A stretch of DNA of 64,000 bases from Hofstenia miamia. Its lineage: Eukaryota; Xenacoelomorpha; Acoela. The stretch lies in assembly GCA_004352715.1 (NCBI GenBank), contig SCFE01000018.1:267837-331836 (forward strand), read 5' to 3'. Below the pieces are notes generated by a model. It was not told the origin of the DNA, searched no databases, and worked only from the letters and a program-made list of their open reading frames with translations. How positions within the stretch are numbered: the stretch's first letter is position 1; the number at the start of each line of letters is the position of its first letter. The translations under genes and the position numbers were made by a program. Of the stretch, positions 13,701 through 27,300 are shown in pieces.

Positions 13701-16700
13701 CACAACTGCATTTATTATGAGATATATTAGACTTAATTTGTTGCGTGATTGATAAAATTGCGTCCTGCGTGCTATGACCAGCACGAAAACCAAATTGCTT
13801 ATTCAATAGGATGTTTTCAGATTTTAGGAATGCGTTTATTTGAACATACAACAGTTTTTCAAAGAGTTTGCTAAAAGGATGTGTAATACAAATGGGTCTA
13901 TAATTTTTGGGTTAGGTTGTCACCTTTTTTATATATATAGGAGTTATATCTGATTTTTTTAGTAAGTCTGGAAATTCACAATCAATAATACCGGTACATT
14001 GATTAAATGCGACTAACATTTGTTCTCCAAAAATAGGAAAAAAACGTTTAATAATAAAAAATGGGAGATTATAAGAATTGGTTGATTTGTTGGTATCAAG
14101 TTTTTCTAAAAATGTTTTCTAATTCATTGATTGTAGCAAGTCTAAAGGAAAATTGTTTTGATTGAGATTATCAGAATTTAGATTTTGATTATAAGGTGGG
14201 AAATTGAAATTTCCAAATTCTTTGAATGTTGCATTTAAGTGATTTAGTATTTGAGTTTTGTCTGTTACGGCCATATTATTGATGTTTAATTCATTTATTT
14301 CAGATGAAAGGCTTTTAGAATTTCCAATATATTTATGGACGTATTGCCATTTTTATTGAGTAGAATTTAATTGATTAAAGAATTTTTGCGGAGCTTTGGT
14401 TAAATTTTTTGTTCTTAATTGCTTAATTGTTTTCTTTGATCTTTCATAATTGCTCCAATTAGTTGGCTCAGATTTCACAAGATCAAATAATTCTCATTTA
14501 AATGATACTAGTTCATGGACTTGATTATTGCCAGTGTTTGAAAAAGGAAATTTAATTGCTTTAATCTTAACCCATCACTTCTTAATTGCAACAGTGTTTA
14601 ATGCTTTGTAGATTTCTTTTGCAAAGCAATTAATCATTTGAGGTTCAGAATTTAATATGTAAATATAGTTAAATGGGGTGTTTTTAGGGCCTTTTCCATT
14701 TTTTCATCTCAGTAAGTCTCTTGCATTTATGATTTTAAGTTGCTTGCTCTTAGTAGTTTTGTTACTAATACACTGCGTGTTATAACTATAAAACCACGCG
14801 AAATATTATTGAAAAATAATTCTAAAAATAATTTTCACCCGTAAATCTGAATATGAACTTAATCACGAAATATTTGAATCGCTGTGGATAGAAATAAAAT
14901 CAATAGAGAACTGTTTCCAAAAAGATTTGATAAACATAACTTATAATCCAAATATAAACTATCTGGTCAAATATTTAAATTATAAAATATACGAAGTATC
15001 TGAAATATGTAATGATTATACCTCTCTAAATATATTCAGTGACTTTAATATTAATTACTTTAACTCTTATGAACAAAATTCTAAAAATGAATTTGTCCAA
15101 CTAGCATGAACTATTAAATTAATTAATTTTTTTACTAATTCTGATAATTCCTTCAAATCTTTAATGTTTGAATCACTTAGTGATCATGAACTGTGTACAT
15201 ATACACTGCGTGTCATAACTATAAAACCACGCGAAATATTATTGAAAAATAATTCTAAAATAATTTTCTTTTTAGATCTGAATATGAACTTAATCACGAA
15301 ATATTTGAATCGCTGTGGATAGAAATAAAATCAATAGAGAACTGTTTCCAAAAAGATTTGATAAACATAACTTATAATCCAAATATAAACTATCTGGTCA
15401 AATATTTAAATTATAAAATATACGAAGTATCTGAAATATGTAATGATTATACCTCTCTAAATATATTCAGTGACTTTAATATTAATTACTTTAACTCTTA
15501 TGAACNATAATTGCTCCAATTAGTTGGCTCAGATTTCACAAGATCAAATAATTCTCATTTAAATGATACTAGTTCATGGACTTGATTATTGCCAGTGTTT
15601 GAAAAAGGAAATTTAATTGCTTTAATCTTAACCCATCACTTCTTAATTGCAACAGTGTTTAATGCTTTGTAGATTTCTTTTGCAAAGCAATTAATCATTT
15701 GAGGTTCAGAATTTAATATGTAAATATAGTTAAATGGGGTGTTTTTAGGGCCTTTTCCATTTTTTCATCTCAGTAAGTCTCTTGCATTTATGATTTTAAG
15801 TTGCTTGCTGATAGTAGTTTTGTGTACATATACACTGCGTGTCATAACTATAAAACCACGCGAAATATTATTGAAAAATAATTCTAAAAATAATTTTCAC
15901 CCGTAAATCTGAATATGAACTTAATCACGAAATATTTGAATCGCTGTGGATAGAAATAAAATCAATAGAGAACTGTTTCCAAAAAGATTTGATAAACATA
16001 ACTTATAATCCAAATATAAACTATCTGGTCAAATATTTAAATTATAAAATATACGAAGTATCTGAAATATGTAATGATTATACCTCTCTAAATATATTCA
16101 GTGACTTTAATATTAATTACTTTAACTCTTATGAACAAAATTCTAAAAATGAATTTGTCCAACTAGCATGAACTATTAAATTAATTAATTTTTTTACTAA
16201 TTCTGATAATTCCTTCAAATCTTTAATGTTTGAATCACTTAGTGATCATGAACTGTGTACATATACACTGCGTGTCATAACTATAAAACCACGCGAAATA
16301 TTATTGAAAAATAATTCTAAAATAATTTTCTTTTTAGTTTGCTACCTGAAACTTTCAGAATCATTAGTAACGAAAAGGAAATTGTAAAATAAATGCTAAA
16401 TTCATGCAAAATCACAAATTTATTGATTATGGTGTTGAAAAAAGCAAAAAATGTGTTGAAATTAACGTTTCATAACTATAAAACCAGCACTCTATGTTTC
16501 GTGTTTAAGCTAACCAATACTTTTAAACTTAATTGTTTTCATTTCAAATTCAATTTTAACCGTTTTCGAAACGATGCCTCGGAATTGTTTGCTTACCGAA
16601 CTGGAAAAAGCACAAATTCTTGCTTACAAACGTGAAAATGTCAGTTTACGTGAAATTGGAAGAAGAATTAACCGTTCCCACATCGTTGTAAGAAATTTTT

Positions 16701-19700
16701 TGGCTAATCCTTCAACTTACGGGACTAAAAGAACAGGAGGGCCGAAGAAAAAACTGTCCAGGAGAGCTGAACGCAGAATTATTCGCGTGGCTAGCAATTC
16801 CATGAAGTCTCTGAAGCAAATTCAGACGGACCTAAATTTGAATGTTTCAACTGCAACAGTGCATCGCGTTGTCAAGAGTGACCAGAATGTCGTACGACAG
16901 AAACTTGCGCCGTCTCAAAACTTTTGGACCGACACAAAGTCGCCAGACTCGATTTCGCCCGCGCCCACATGAGTCAAAATTGGTCTAAGGTAAGAGGCAT
17001 TGTGGATAATCATTTTTGTATCATTTTCAGGTGATATTTTTAGACGAGAAGAAGTTCAACCTTAATGGACCTGACGGTTTCAATGGTTCCTGGAGAGATC
17101 TTCGAAAGGAGCCAATGGTATTTTTGAGAAAAAACTTTGGGGGAGGCAGTCTGATGGTCTGGCCCATACAATTCACTTCGTGTAGAATGAACAGTACGGA
17201 ATACACCGGTGTGCTTCAGAGCGGCTTAGTGCCATTTTTTGATGATAAAGATATGATGTCTCTGAGTGGACTTTTCAGCAAGATAATGCGGCTGTACATA
17301 CCAGTCGGTTCACGAAAACGTGGCTACAGCAACACGGAATCGCTGTCATGAGTTGGCCCCCTTGCTCCCCTGATCTAAATCCAATGGAAAATGTGTGGGG
17401 CATTCTGGTGAGACGTTTGTATGCAGAAAATAGACAATTCGAAACCGTTCAGGACTTGCGAGTTGCAGTACAGGAAGCTTGGAATCATGTCGCTGGAGAA
17501 ACGCGAGAAAAATTGGTGGAATCAATGCCAAATCGCATTTTCGAACTTATTTCACGCAAAGGAGGTGTCACACATGACTAAACTTTGTCTTGTTGATATC
17601 ATTGCTGGTTTTATTAATTGTGGAATGCTTATTGATGATATAATTGCTGGTTTTATAGTAATGAAACGTTAATTTCAACACATTTTTTGATTTTTCAACA
17701 CCATAATCAATAAATTTGTGATTTTGCATGAATTTAGCATTTATTTTACAATTTCCTTTTCGTTACTAATGATTCTGAAAGTTTCAGGTAGCAAACTAAA
17801 AAGAAAATTATTTTTAGAATTATTTTTCAATAATATTTCGCGGGGTCTTATAGTTATGACACGCAGTATATATATATATATATATATATCCCAACGTGTG
17901 ATCAGTTCTAACCAATCAACTTAATCCGGTTTTCAAAGTATTTAACTTCTTGTAAATTACCCAGATACATTATTCCACGAAAAATCTATCTTTGTTTTAT
18001 TAAGATTTTTAATTAGGTTCCTAAAAAAGTTCAGTAAAGTGCATGATCCAATTAAAATATTTTATTACTACTACTACTAGAATAAAAATACAAAGAAATA
18101 ATTCAAACCTTTAAGAATTTCAGATATTCAAATGTTTGCCTTTTTAAAGTTTTCCTTAAATCTCGTAGTGTTGTTTCAACCTATCAATTATAAATGACCT
18201 GCAACCTGTTTTCCACCTAGTTTGTAGCAAGTTTCATGTTTGGTTTTGAAGCAATTTGATAAAACTTTTAATAAAATAACAATTTTACAAACTTTAACAC
18301 TGTTTTTAAAAGTATTAATAACAACATTGAGATTTATGTTATTGATTGATATGATATTTCTAAAAATATCATGACATTACCCTTCCCTAATTGTAAATCA
18401 CAATGCATTTATTTATTTCACTCAAGTCTTGTTCTATCCATGATTTTCAATTAAATAATTAGCAAAATTGGTTGTTGTATTTCTCAAAATTAGTTTTTCT
18501 CGCTTCCATGCGATTTCATACAGGTAATTTATATTCCACATTTCTAGGGTTGATTGATTAAATGCAATTTAATACCTGACAGATGATGGATTATTTCAGG
18601 GATGATATTTTACATTATCATTTGTATTATCACCCGTATGTCAATCAATTTTATAATTGAAGGCAAACTGTATTTCTTAAATATTATCTAGAGCAGTATA
18701 GAGACAATTTTCTTAATGCAATATTTTTGTTAAATTTTGCGCTTATCATTTTCGTACTTATTCAAATTTTTGCAAGTTCTTTCGGTGGCACTTGGTCAGT
18801 GGATTACTACATCTTTTTGTTAGAATGTCACGGGGTTCGAGTGTCATGATTTAATATGCTGTATTTATTCCCAATGAAGTTTTTATTAGTCAAGTCTATA
18901 ACCAGCAAAAGTGCAGCAAGAAAATTGGCAACCTTTATTTCATGAGACAGTAACTTCAGACAAATCAAGCACACAACTTACTGCGTTTTACAAAAAGTGC
19001 ACATGGGAATACAATAATCCTAGAGTTATATACCCAATTTCACCAATCTCATTTCAATACTGTAATTCTACCAATGAATTGTATGACCATGCAGGGCCTT
19101 CTTTAATAAAGAAGTATTAAAGAAGGCCCTGGACCATGTAAATAATTTTATGACAATAAGTGCAATAAACAGGATGTTTTAATGAGTGGAAGCATGAAGA
19201 TATGTGGAAATAAAATTCACACACTAGGATATCGCTTTCATATAGGTTACTATATTTCTACTACTGTATTGTGGTTATTTGTTTTTTCTTGTATTCCGCA
19301 TTTGTTATATTGCTAAGTTTATCTGAATGATGCAAAGGAGCGGCTTAAGTGAGTACAATAACTAAGAAAATATGATGTACTTCCGCGTTAATCTATTAAG
19401 AAATTGCTAATGAATACTAGATTTTCAATTCAGTCTTGTGTCCACACAACAAAATATAAATAAAAAGTATTGTTGTAACCAGTGCGTCAAATCTGTTAAA
19501 ATTTTGGGCAATATTTGAAAAAACAGTTATGTGAGTTTTATCACATGCAGATGAGCAATTTTGTAATGCATATGTAGAGAATTGAACATCATTAATCTTA
19601 AACAACCCTGGAGCATATTAACATTTTTACATTTTTAAGATTTTTTGAAAAAAACAAACGTTCATAGCTTGTGAACTTATAATGATATGTTTAAGACTAA

Positions 19701-20435
19701 TCCTATAGTGATACTCTAAAACATTTTTGGCTTTGTTTAGAGGGGTAAAGTTTTCCAGGAACTAACGGTTCTTCTTAGTTTAGCTCAATTTACATAGTTA
19801 GCATATGTTCATAATAAATGTTATTGTCCTGGCTACTAATAACACGTTTATAATTTAATTTAATCATGTGTAGAACATAGCCTCAAAAATCCAACCAGTA
19901 CGTTTTCTTCTGTTCGTAAGTCAGTTTTAATGAAAAATTATTTTATGAAAAGTAGTTTTCAATGTCGAATCTGGCACAAATATTCTGTTTACTGTGTTCT
20001 TTTGAAATTTTTCAAGGTTTTATTCTAAATTGGTATGGACATTGTATATTTTGCGCACTTGCAGAAAATAAATATGTGTAAATAATTATTTCGGATCAAG
20101 TGATGTTCTCAATCTTGTTTATAAAATTCTGCAACAGTTGCAATTTCAAAAAAATTCTGTATTTTAAACATTTTTGGATCGAATTTGGTTTTTCATAAAA
20201 CTCCTTTCTGAAAGATACTGAATTACTAACCACCTCCTTCAAATGTCAATGAATATAATGGATTTGCTTGATGTGATATTGAAAAAAGTCTTGCTTTTAT
20301 AAAATTTCTACTATTTGACACTTAATTTTTTAAAGAAATTTTCAAGATTTTTTGGTTTTACTGAAATAATTGAAAATTTTTATTTGTATCCAATAGATTG
20401 TATATTGAGTATATTTATTTTGTTCAACATTGATG

Positions 20436-20466
<31 letters not shown>

Positions 20467-20567
20467 NNNNNNNNNNNNNNNNNNNNNNNNNNNNNNNNNN
20501 NNNNNNNNNNNNNNNNNNNNNNNNNNNNNNNNNNNNNNNNNNNNNNNNNNNNNNNNNNNNNNNNNNN

Positions 20568-20605
<38 letters not shown>

Positions 20606-23600
20606 AATTAATATATAGTTATACTGACCACTGTGGACAAAACTGGACCTTCATTTGACCGCTGTGTACAGCCAAATTTTTATAATAACCGCTCTGCACA
20701 AAGGGTCTGAATGGACCATAAATTATTGGTCCAAGGCCAAATTTCATGTAAATTATTGGTCCCACATCCATAGAAAGACATATCCCAGTAAATAGTCTTA
20801 TCCCATATTTACCTGTGATCCCATGGGATACCTTTCATTTGGAAACGGAATTATGAAAAAATTATCAAGAATTTTTTGGAATCCGAGGTCCCACGTTCTT
20901 CTTTTAGGATCCTAGTCCCATTTTGGTACCAAGTGCGTCGAAATTTTAATTTCCTGTGCATTGAAACAAGTAAATCCCATGGGAATAGCGGGTCATGTAG
21001 CACTTTACACTGGAAATTCCTAAAGTTACCCACAGAAAATCGGCTGTTGGGGCTAAGAGCTTCAAACTTCGCATAGATTTGCTCAACATGGATACAATTA
21101 TCACTGTATAGTCAAAGTCCACATAACTCAAAAATTGGGGATTTCTGAATGGAAAAACCGCTTCGTACTATGGGGAAAGTACAGAACGGTCGACGAAATT
21201 TTTATTTCAACTTGTGTACGTTTTCAACCGTACACAGCGGTGACTATACCTATATATATATATATAATTTCCAGTGACTTATTGCTGCTGATAAAAATGT
21301 AATGAAAATTGTTTCTTATTTCCATGGAATTCAGGCATAAGCACATGTTTTAGCGCATATCTTTATCATTGATTGTACGGGCCCAACTGTCTAGATGTGT
21401 CCATGTAAAAGAACTTCATTATTTCTTCACAGGTTTGGATAAAATTGTTCAAATGCGGACAAATCGGTTTGTTACGTAAAAGTAACACTGGTGGAAATAG
21501 GTTTAAAGATCATACACTATAAAAATACAACGTTATTTTACCGCCGTTGTCAAATATTTAAGCTATTGGGTATTCAAAATAAGGCCCATTTGCTAATGTG
21601 TATTTTAAATTTTATTTAGCCTACTCACTCAAATCAATGGTAAATGGCCGCCCAAGAATTATAGGAGAGGTTTAATAGACATTTGAAGTAGTTCNNNNNN
21701 NNNNNNNNNNNNNNNNNNNNNNNNNNNNNNNNNNNNNNNNNNNNNNNNNNNNNNNNNNNNNNNNNNNNNNNNNNNNNNNNNNNNNNNNNNNNNNNNNNNN
21801 NNNNNNNNNNNNNNNNNNNNNNNNNNNNNNNNNNNNNNNNNNNNNNNNNNNNNNNNNNNNNNNNNNNNNNNNNNNNNNNNNNNNNNNNNNNNNNNNNNNN
21901 NNNNNNNNNNNNNNNNNNNNNNNNNNNNNNNNNNNNNNNNNNNNNNNNNNNNNNNNNNNNNNNNNNNNNNNNNNNNNNNNNNNNNNNNNNNNNNNNNNNN
22001 NNNNNNNNNNNNNNNNNNNNNNNNNNNNNNNNNNNNNNNNNNNNNNNNNNNNNNNNNNNNNNNNNNNNNNNNNNNNNNNNNNNNNNNNNNNNNNNNNNNN
22101 NNNNNNNNNNNNNNNNNNNNNNNNNNNNNNNNNNNNNNNNNNNNNNNNNNNNNNNNNNNNNNNNNNNNNNNNNNNNNNNNNNNNNNNNNNNNNNNNNNNN
22201 NNNNNNNNNNNNNNNNNNNNNNNNNNNNNNNNNNNNNNNNNNNNNNNNNNNNNNNNNNNNNNNNNNNNNNNNNNNNNNNNNNNNNNNNNNNNNNNNNNNN
22301 NNNNNNNNNNNNNNNNNNNNNNNNNNNNNNNNNNNNNNNNNNNNNNNNNNNNNNNNNNNNNNNNNNNNNNNNNNNNNNNNNNNNNNNNNNNNNNNNNNNN
22401 NNNNNNNNNNNNNNNNNNNNNNNNNNNNNNNNNNNNNNNNNNNNNNNNNNNNNNNNNNNNNNNNNNNNNNNNNNNNNNNNNNNNNNNNNNNNNNNNNNNN
22501 NNNNNNNNNNNNNNNNNNNNNNNNNNNNNNNNNNNNNNNNNNNNNNNNNNNNNNNNNNNNNNNNNNNNNNNNNNNNNNNNNNNNNNNNNNNNNNNNNNNN
22601 NNNNNNNNNNNNNNNNNNNNNNNNNNNNNNNNNNNNNNNNNNNNNNNNNNNNNNNNNNNNNNNNNNNNNNNNNNNNNNNNNNNNNNNNNNNNNNATATAT
22701 ATATATATATATATACAGTCTGTAATATTTTAGTAGGACCACCTCTTTTTTTTATTTTCTTTCTTTAGTTTGATAATCCTGCCTTATTATTTAATGCCTA
22801 TTCCAGTACAGCAAGTTAAGATACAAGCCTACATTACGCTACAATATATACTGGTCTCAGGCGAACACTACCATGACAGACACCTAAATGTAAAATTTTG
22901 TCTGTACATATTATTAGGACCATTGCCAATCAGACAATGTAAAACGTCCACAAATTTAATGCTACAATCAGCCACTCATGTTGTTTTGTATGCTGTACTT
23001 TGTACTGTATTTCTGGCAACTGCAGTTATCATCTGCCCTTATCAACTATTATTATTAATTATCATTGATTGTTATGGGTAAGTGAAAAGACCTAACTCAA
23101 GTGCAGGTGGCTCGCATCGAAGTTTGTTGCGTAAAAATTTGTCTCAACGTGTTAATTGTCACTTGCTGCAATGTTTCAAAGACGTTTGTTGTTAGTTGAA
23201 AAACAATGTGGCTACTAGAAGCGCCTTCACTGTTAATCAACGTGGAAAATGGGGAGCTAAGAGGAAGTCAAACCCACAAGATGATCGATTCTTGGTGCCC
23301 ACTATATGTAAGGAATCACTCATCATGGGTTCCCGACTGCACACCAAATGGCAGGAACATGGCATTAATGTCACATCGCGCACTGTGTGACAAAGACTCC
23401 ATGAGATGGATTGCCACAGCATGAGCTCTCGAAAGGTGCTACAACTGACAACCAAATGAAACGAAACGCCTTGTATTTGCCCATCGGCATGCTAATTGGA
23501 CTGTGGAAGACTGGAAGAAGGTTGCTTTCAGTGATGAGTGAACTTTCGACAGCCAGCAAGCTTTGCGGCAATGTGCTTGGCAACCAGTAGGATCACCTGC

Positions 23601-24334
23601 TCCGGTGCAGCAGCGAGTGACGCATCTGACCAAGATCATGATGTGGGAATGTTTTTTTATCAGTGAATTGGTAGGCTCCATGGCTACGAAGGTTCCATAA
23701 ATGCAACATCAAAACTACAGGTGGTGCAAGCAAGAATGGTACTACAACCTTGTGAATGGTTTCCGGATAACGACGGAATATTTGTTGCAAAATGGTGGCT
23801 CATGCAACATTGCTCTTCGAAGCACTGTTTTGATAGCATTAACGTCAAGTTATTGGACTGGCCAGGCAATACTTCTGACCTAAATTAAATAGAAAATTTG
23901 TGGTCCATCATTAAACATTGGTTGGCTGCAGAAACAGTAATAAGCAAACAATTGATAGTTAGGATCATAAATATTTGACATCATGATCCTACAATTACTG
24001 ATGTGTTACACAATCTTGCTGACAGCATTCTACCCAAAATTGCCGGTATGATTGAAGGGAAAGGTGGTCATAGTAAATATTGATGGTTTTTGAACAGTGA
24101 TTGGTTGATTTTTACATTATATTTGTATCTTTTAGTGTCTGATTAACAATGGTCCTAATAATATGGCCAGACAAATTTTTACATTTAGGTGTCTCGTTTG
24201 GTAGTGTTTGTCTGAGACCATTTTATAATATAGTGTAATATAGGTTTGTATGTTAACTTGCGGGCATGAAATAATAAGGCAGCATAATCAAACTATTGCA
24301 AGAAAATTAAAAAAATGTTTTGGTCCTAATAAAA

Positions 24335-24380
<46 letters not shown>

Positions 24381-27300
24381 GAGCTATTTCGAACTTTAAG
24401 AATTAAATCTTTTTACTTGAACTAAATCCTTAATATATTTACCTCCACCAAGGTGGTTATGTTTTTGGTAGCGTTATCTTGTTTGTCTGTTAGCAACTTT
24501 ACGGAAAAAGTCATAGATGGATTGACCTCAAATTTTGACCAGAGGTGCGTCTCTGCCCAAGGAGGAATCCATTAAATTTTGGTGCTGATCTGGGGAACAC
24601 AAGCTGCGTGGCGGAGGTCTAGGCTCTCCGAGTGCTTTTCTAGTTACACATGTTTTTAGCTTATTTGTCTAAAGTTTGATATTGATATTTCACATCTTCA
24701 CAATTTTAATCAAAGTTTAAAGTACATACATATTTTAGCATTTTTCTACTCACATTGTTTACCATAAGTGCCTAAAATTATTTGAAAGCAATTCTTATAA
24801 TTAGCAAGTTTTCAGTGGCAAGAGGAACTTAAATGGGCACTAACTGATTGATTCCATGCTTTGTATACTTATTTTCGCAAATGACATTATTTATTTAGCA
24901 AACATTTCGTATATTCAAAGCTTGGCTAAGGTATGTTATTTCAATCTTTGAAGTTTTAAATGCTATGTACTCTGAACAAATGGTTATACAAAAAGTCCCA
25001 AATTTTTTAATTTGTTGTATAAAGGCGAAATTTTTAATAAATGCACCTAATAATATTTAAGTAGATTTCTTGATATAAACAGTAAGCTAATATATATATN
25101 NNNNNNNNNNNNNNNNNNNNNNNNNNNNNNNNNNNNNNNNNNNNNNNNNNNNNNNNNNNNNNNNNNNNNNNNNNNNNNNNNNNNNNNNNNNNNNNNNNNN
25201 NNNNNNNNNNNNNNNNNNNNNNNNNNNNNNNNNNNNNNNNNNNNNNNNNNNNNNNNNNNNNNNNNNNNNNNNNNNNNNNNNNNNNNNNNNNNNNNNNNNN
25301 NNNNNNNNNNNNNNNNNNNNNNNNNNNNNNNNNNNNNNNNNNNNNNNNNNNNNNNNNNNNNNNNNNNNNNNNNNNNNNNNNNNNNNNNNNNNNNNNNNNN
25401 NNNNNNNNNNNNNNNNNNNNNNNNNNNNNNNNNNNNNNNNNNNNNNNNNNNNNNNNNNNNNNNNNNNNNNNNNNNNNNNNNNNNNNNNNNNNNNNNNNNN
25501 NNNNNNNNNNNNNNNNNNNNNNNNNNNNNNNNNNNNNNNNNNNNNNNNNNNNNNNNNNNNNNNNNNNNNNNNNNNNNNNNNNNNNNNNNNNNNNNNNNNN
25601 NNNNNNNNNNNNNNNNNNNNNNNNNNNNNNNNNNNNNNNNNNNNNNNNNNNNNNNNNNNNNNNNNNNNNNNNNNNNNNNNNNNNNNNNNNNNNNNNNNNN
25701 NNNNNNNNNNNNNNNNNNNNNNNNNNNNNNNNNNNNNNNNNNNNNNNNNNNNNNNNNNNNNNNNNNNNNNNNNNNNNNNNNNNNNNNNNNNNNNNNNNNN
25801 NNNNNNNNNNNNNNNNNNNNNNNNNNNNNNNNNNNNNNNNNNNNNNNNNNNNNNNNNNNNNNNNNNNNNNNNNNNNNNNNNNNNNNNNNNNNNNNNNNNN
25901 NNNNNNNNNNNNNNNNNNNNNNNNNNNNNNNNNNNNNNNNNNNNNNNNNNNNNNNNNNNNNNNNNNNNNNNNNNNNNNNNNNNNNNNNNNNNNNNNNNNN
26001 NNNNNNNNNNNNNNNNNNNNNNNNNNNNNNNNNNNNNNNNNNNNNNNNNNNNNNNNNNNNNNNNNNNNNNNNNNNNNNNNNNNNNNNNNNNNNNNNNNNT
26101 CATATTTCACATACAGTGTATGTGAAATGCTTTAACATATTTTGTATTTTATAGAATATGGTATCCGTTGTATATTGTACTTGTATTCTACACAAATCAG
26201 GGTATCAATGCTTATTTTAAATACAATGTAGAGGGATGCAAAGAACATTTATTAAGCAAAAAACGTTATTGTAAGCTTACATGTTGACATTAAAATATTA
26301 TAATGCTTTGAATAGGGAAACATTTTCACTATTGCCCAATATTCATCAGTTTGTATTCGAGAATGTTATCGAATTTTCACTATTACAGAACTTTTTATTA
26401 GTAAAATGTATACATTTTCATTTTTGTGCAAGTAAGAATTTTTCGCCATTGTCAAACTCGTCTGTATAACTGTTCCAAATTCCCATTAAACAGTCCTTAT
26501 TAATCTTTATTGAATTTATGTTTTAACCCTTATCAGTTCATGCTCTACAATTTGTAGAAACTTCTGGTCAATTGATTGCTATTTTGGTTTTGGAGTTTTG
26601 GTTGACTTGATTAGCCTGTGCCTACATGCAAACATCGATCCCATTGGTTGATTACTAAATTTCTACAATTTCAGTAAATATGTCCTTAGTGTTTTTAGAT
26701 GTGCGTCATTATTTAGTTAACGTACATGTTCTACAATTTGTAACCATGGCAAGCAGACCAAAGCGACAGTGTTTTTGAAAGCCACTCAGTTCTTTACAGC
26801 AATATCTGTAGATGCTGACTCAGATGAGGATCCAATAATTGAAGATAACGATGAAACAAGGGAAATTCAACAGGATGTTAAAGAACAAGAACCTCCAGAT
26901 CAAGCTGAATTTGATTAGGCTCTTGAAGTTCAGTATAAGGATAGCTCAGACTCCTCATGTTCAGACGACAACAGTGCCACTGCTACAAGTAGTTTAAATG
27001 AATATATTTCTCATTCTGGTATCAAATATTGCGACATTCCCTTCACCACTGGCCGAGCAAGATCACGTAATATTCTTTCTCAAGCAGATGGAAATATTGC
27101 TCATCCACAAGATGAACTTGAAAGTTTTTTGCTTTCTTTGTCAGATGGTATATTGTCTGATGTGGTCCGCGATACAAATAGAACTAGAAGGCGTGAACTG
27201 TTTTCCACCAAATTTTTGTATGACCGTTCCAACAAAATACAGCTTGTAAGTTACGCTTGCAAAAGGAATAGAGTTGTGGTGTTGTTGAGTTCATCACATT

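Noticed and set aside
18911-19120. 69-codon plus-strand frame near the hairpin
   Set aside because: The composition is unremarkable and its 3' part is one arm of the hairpin. Not supported as a gene.
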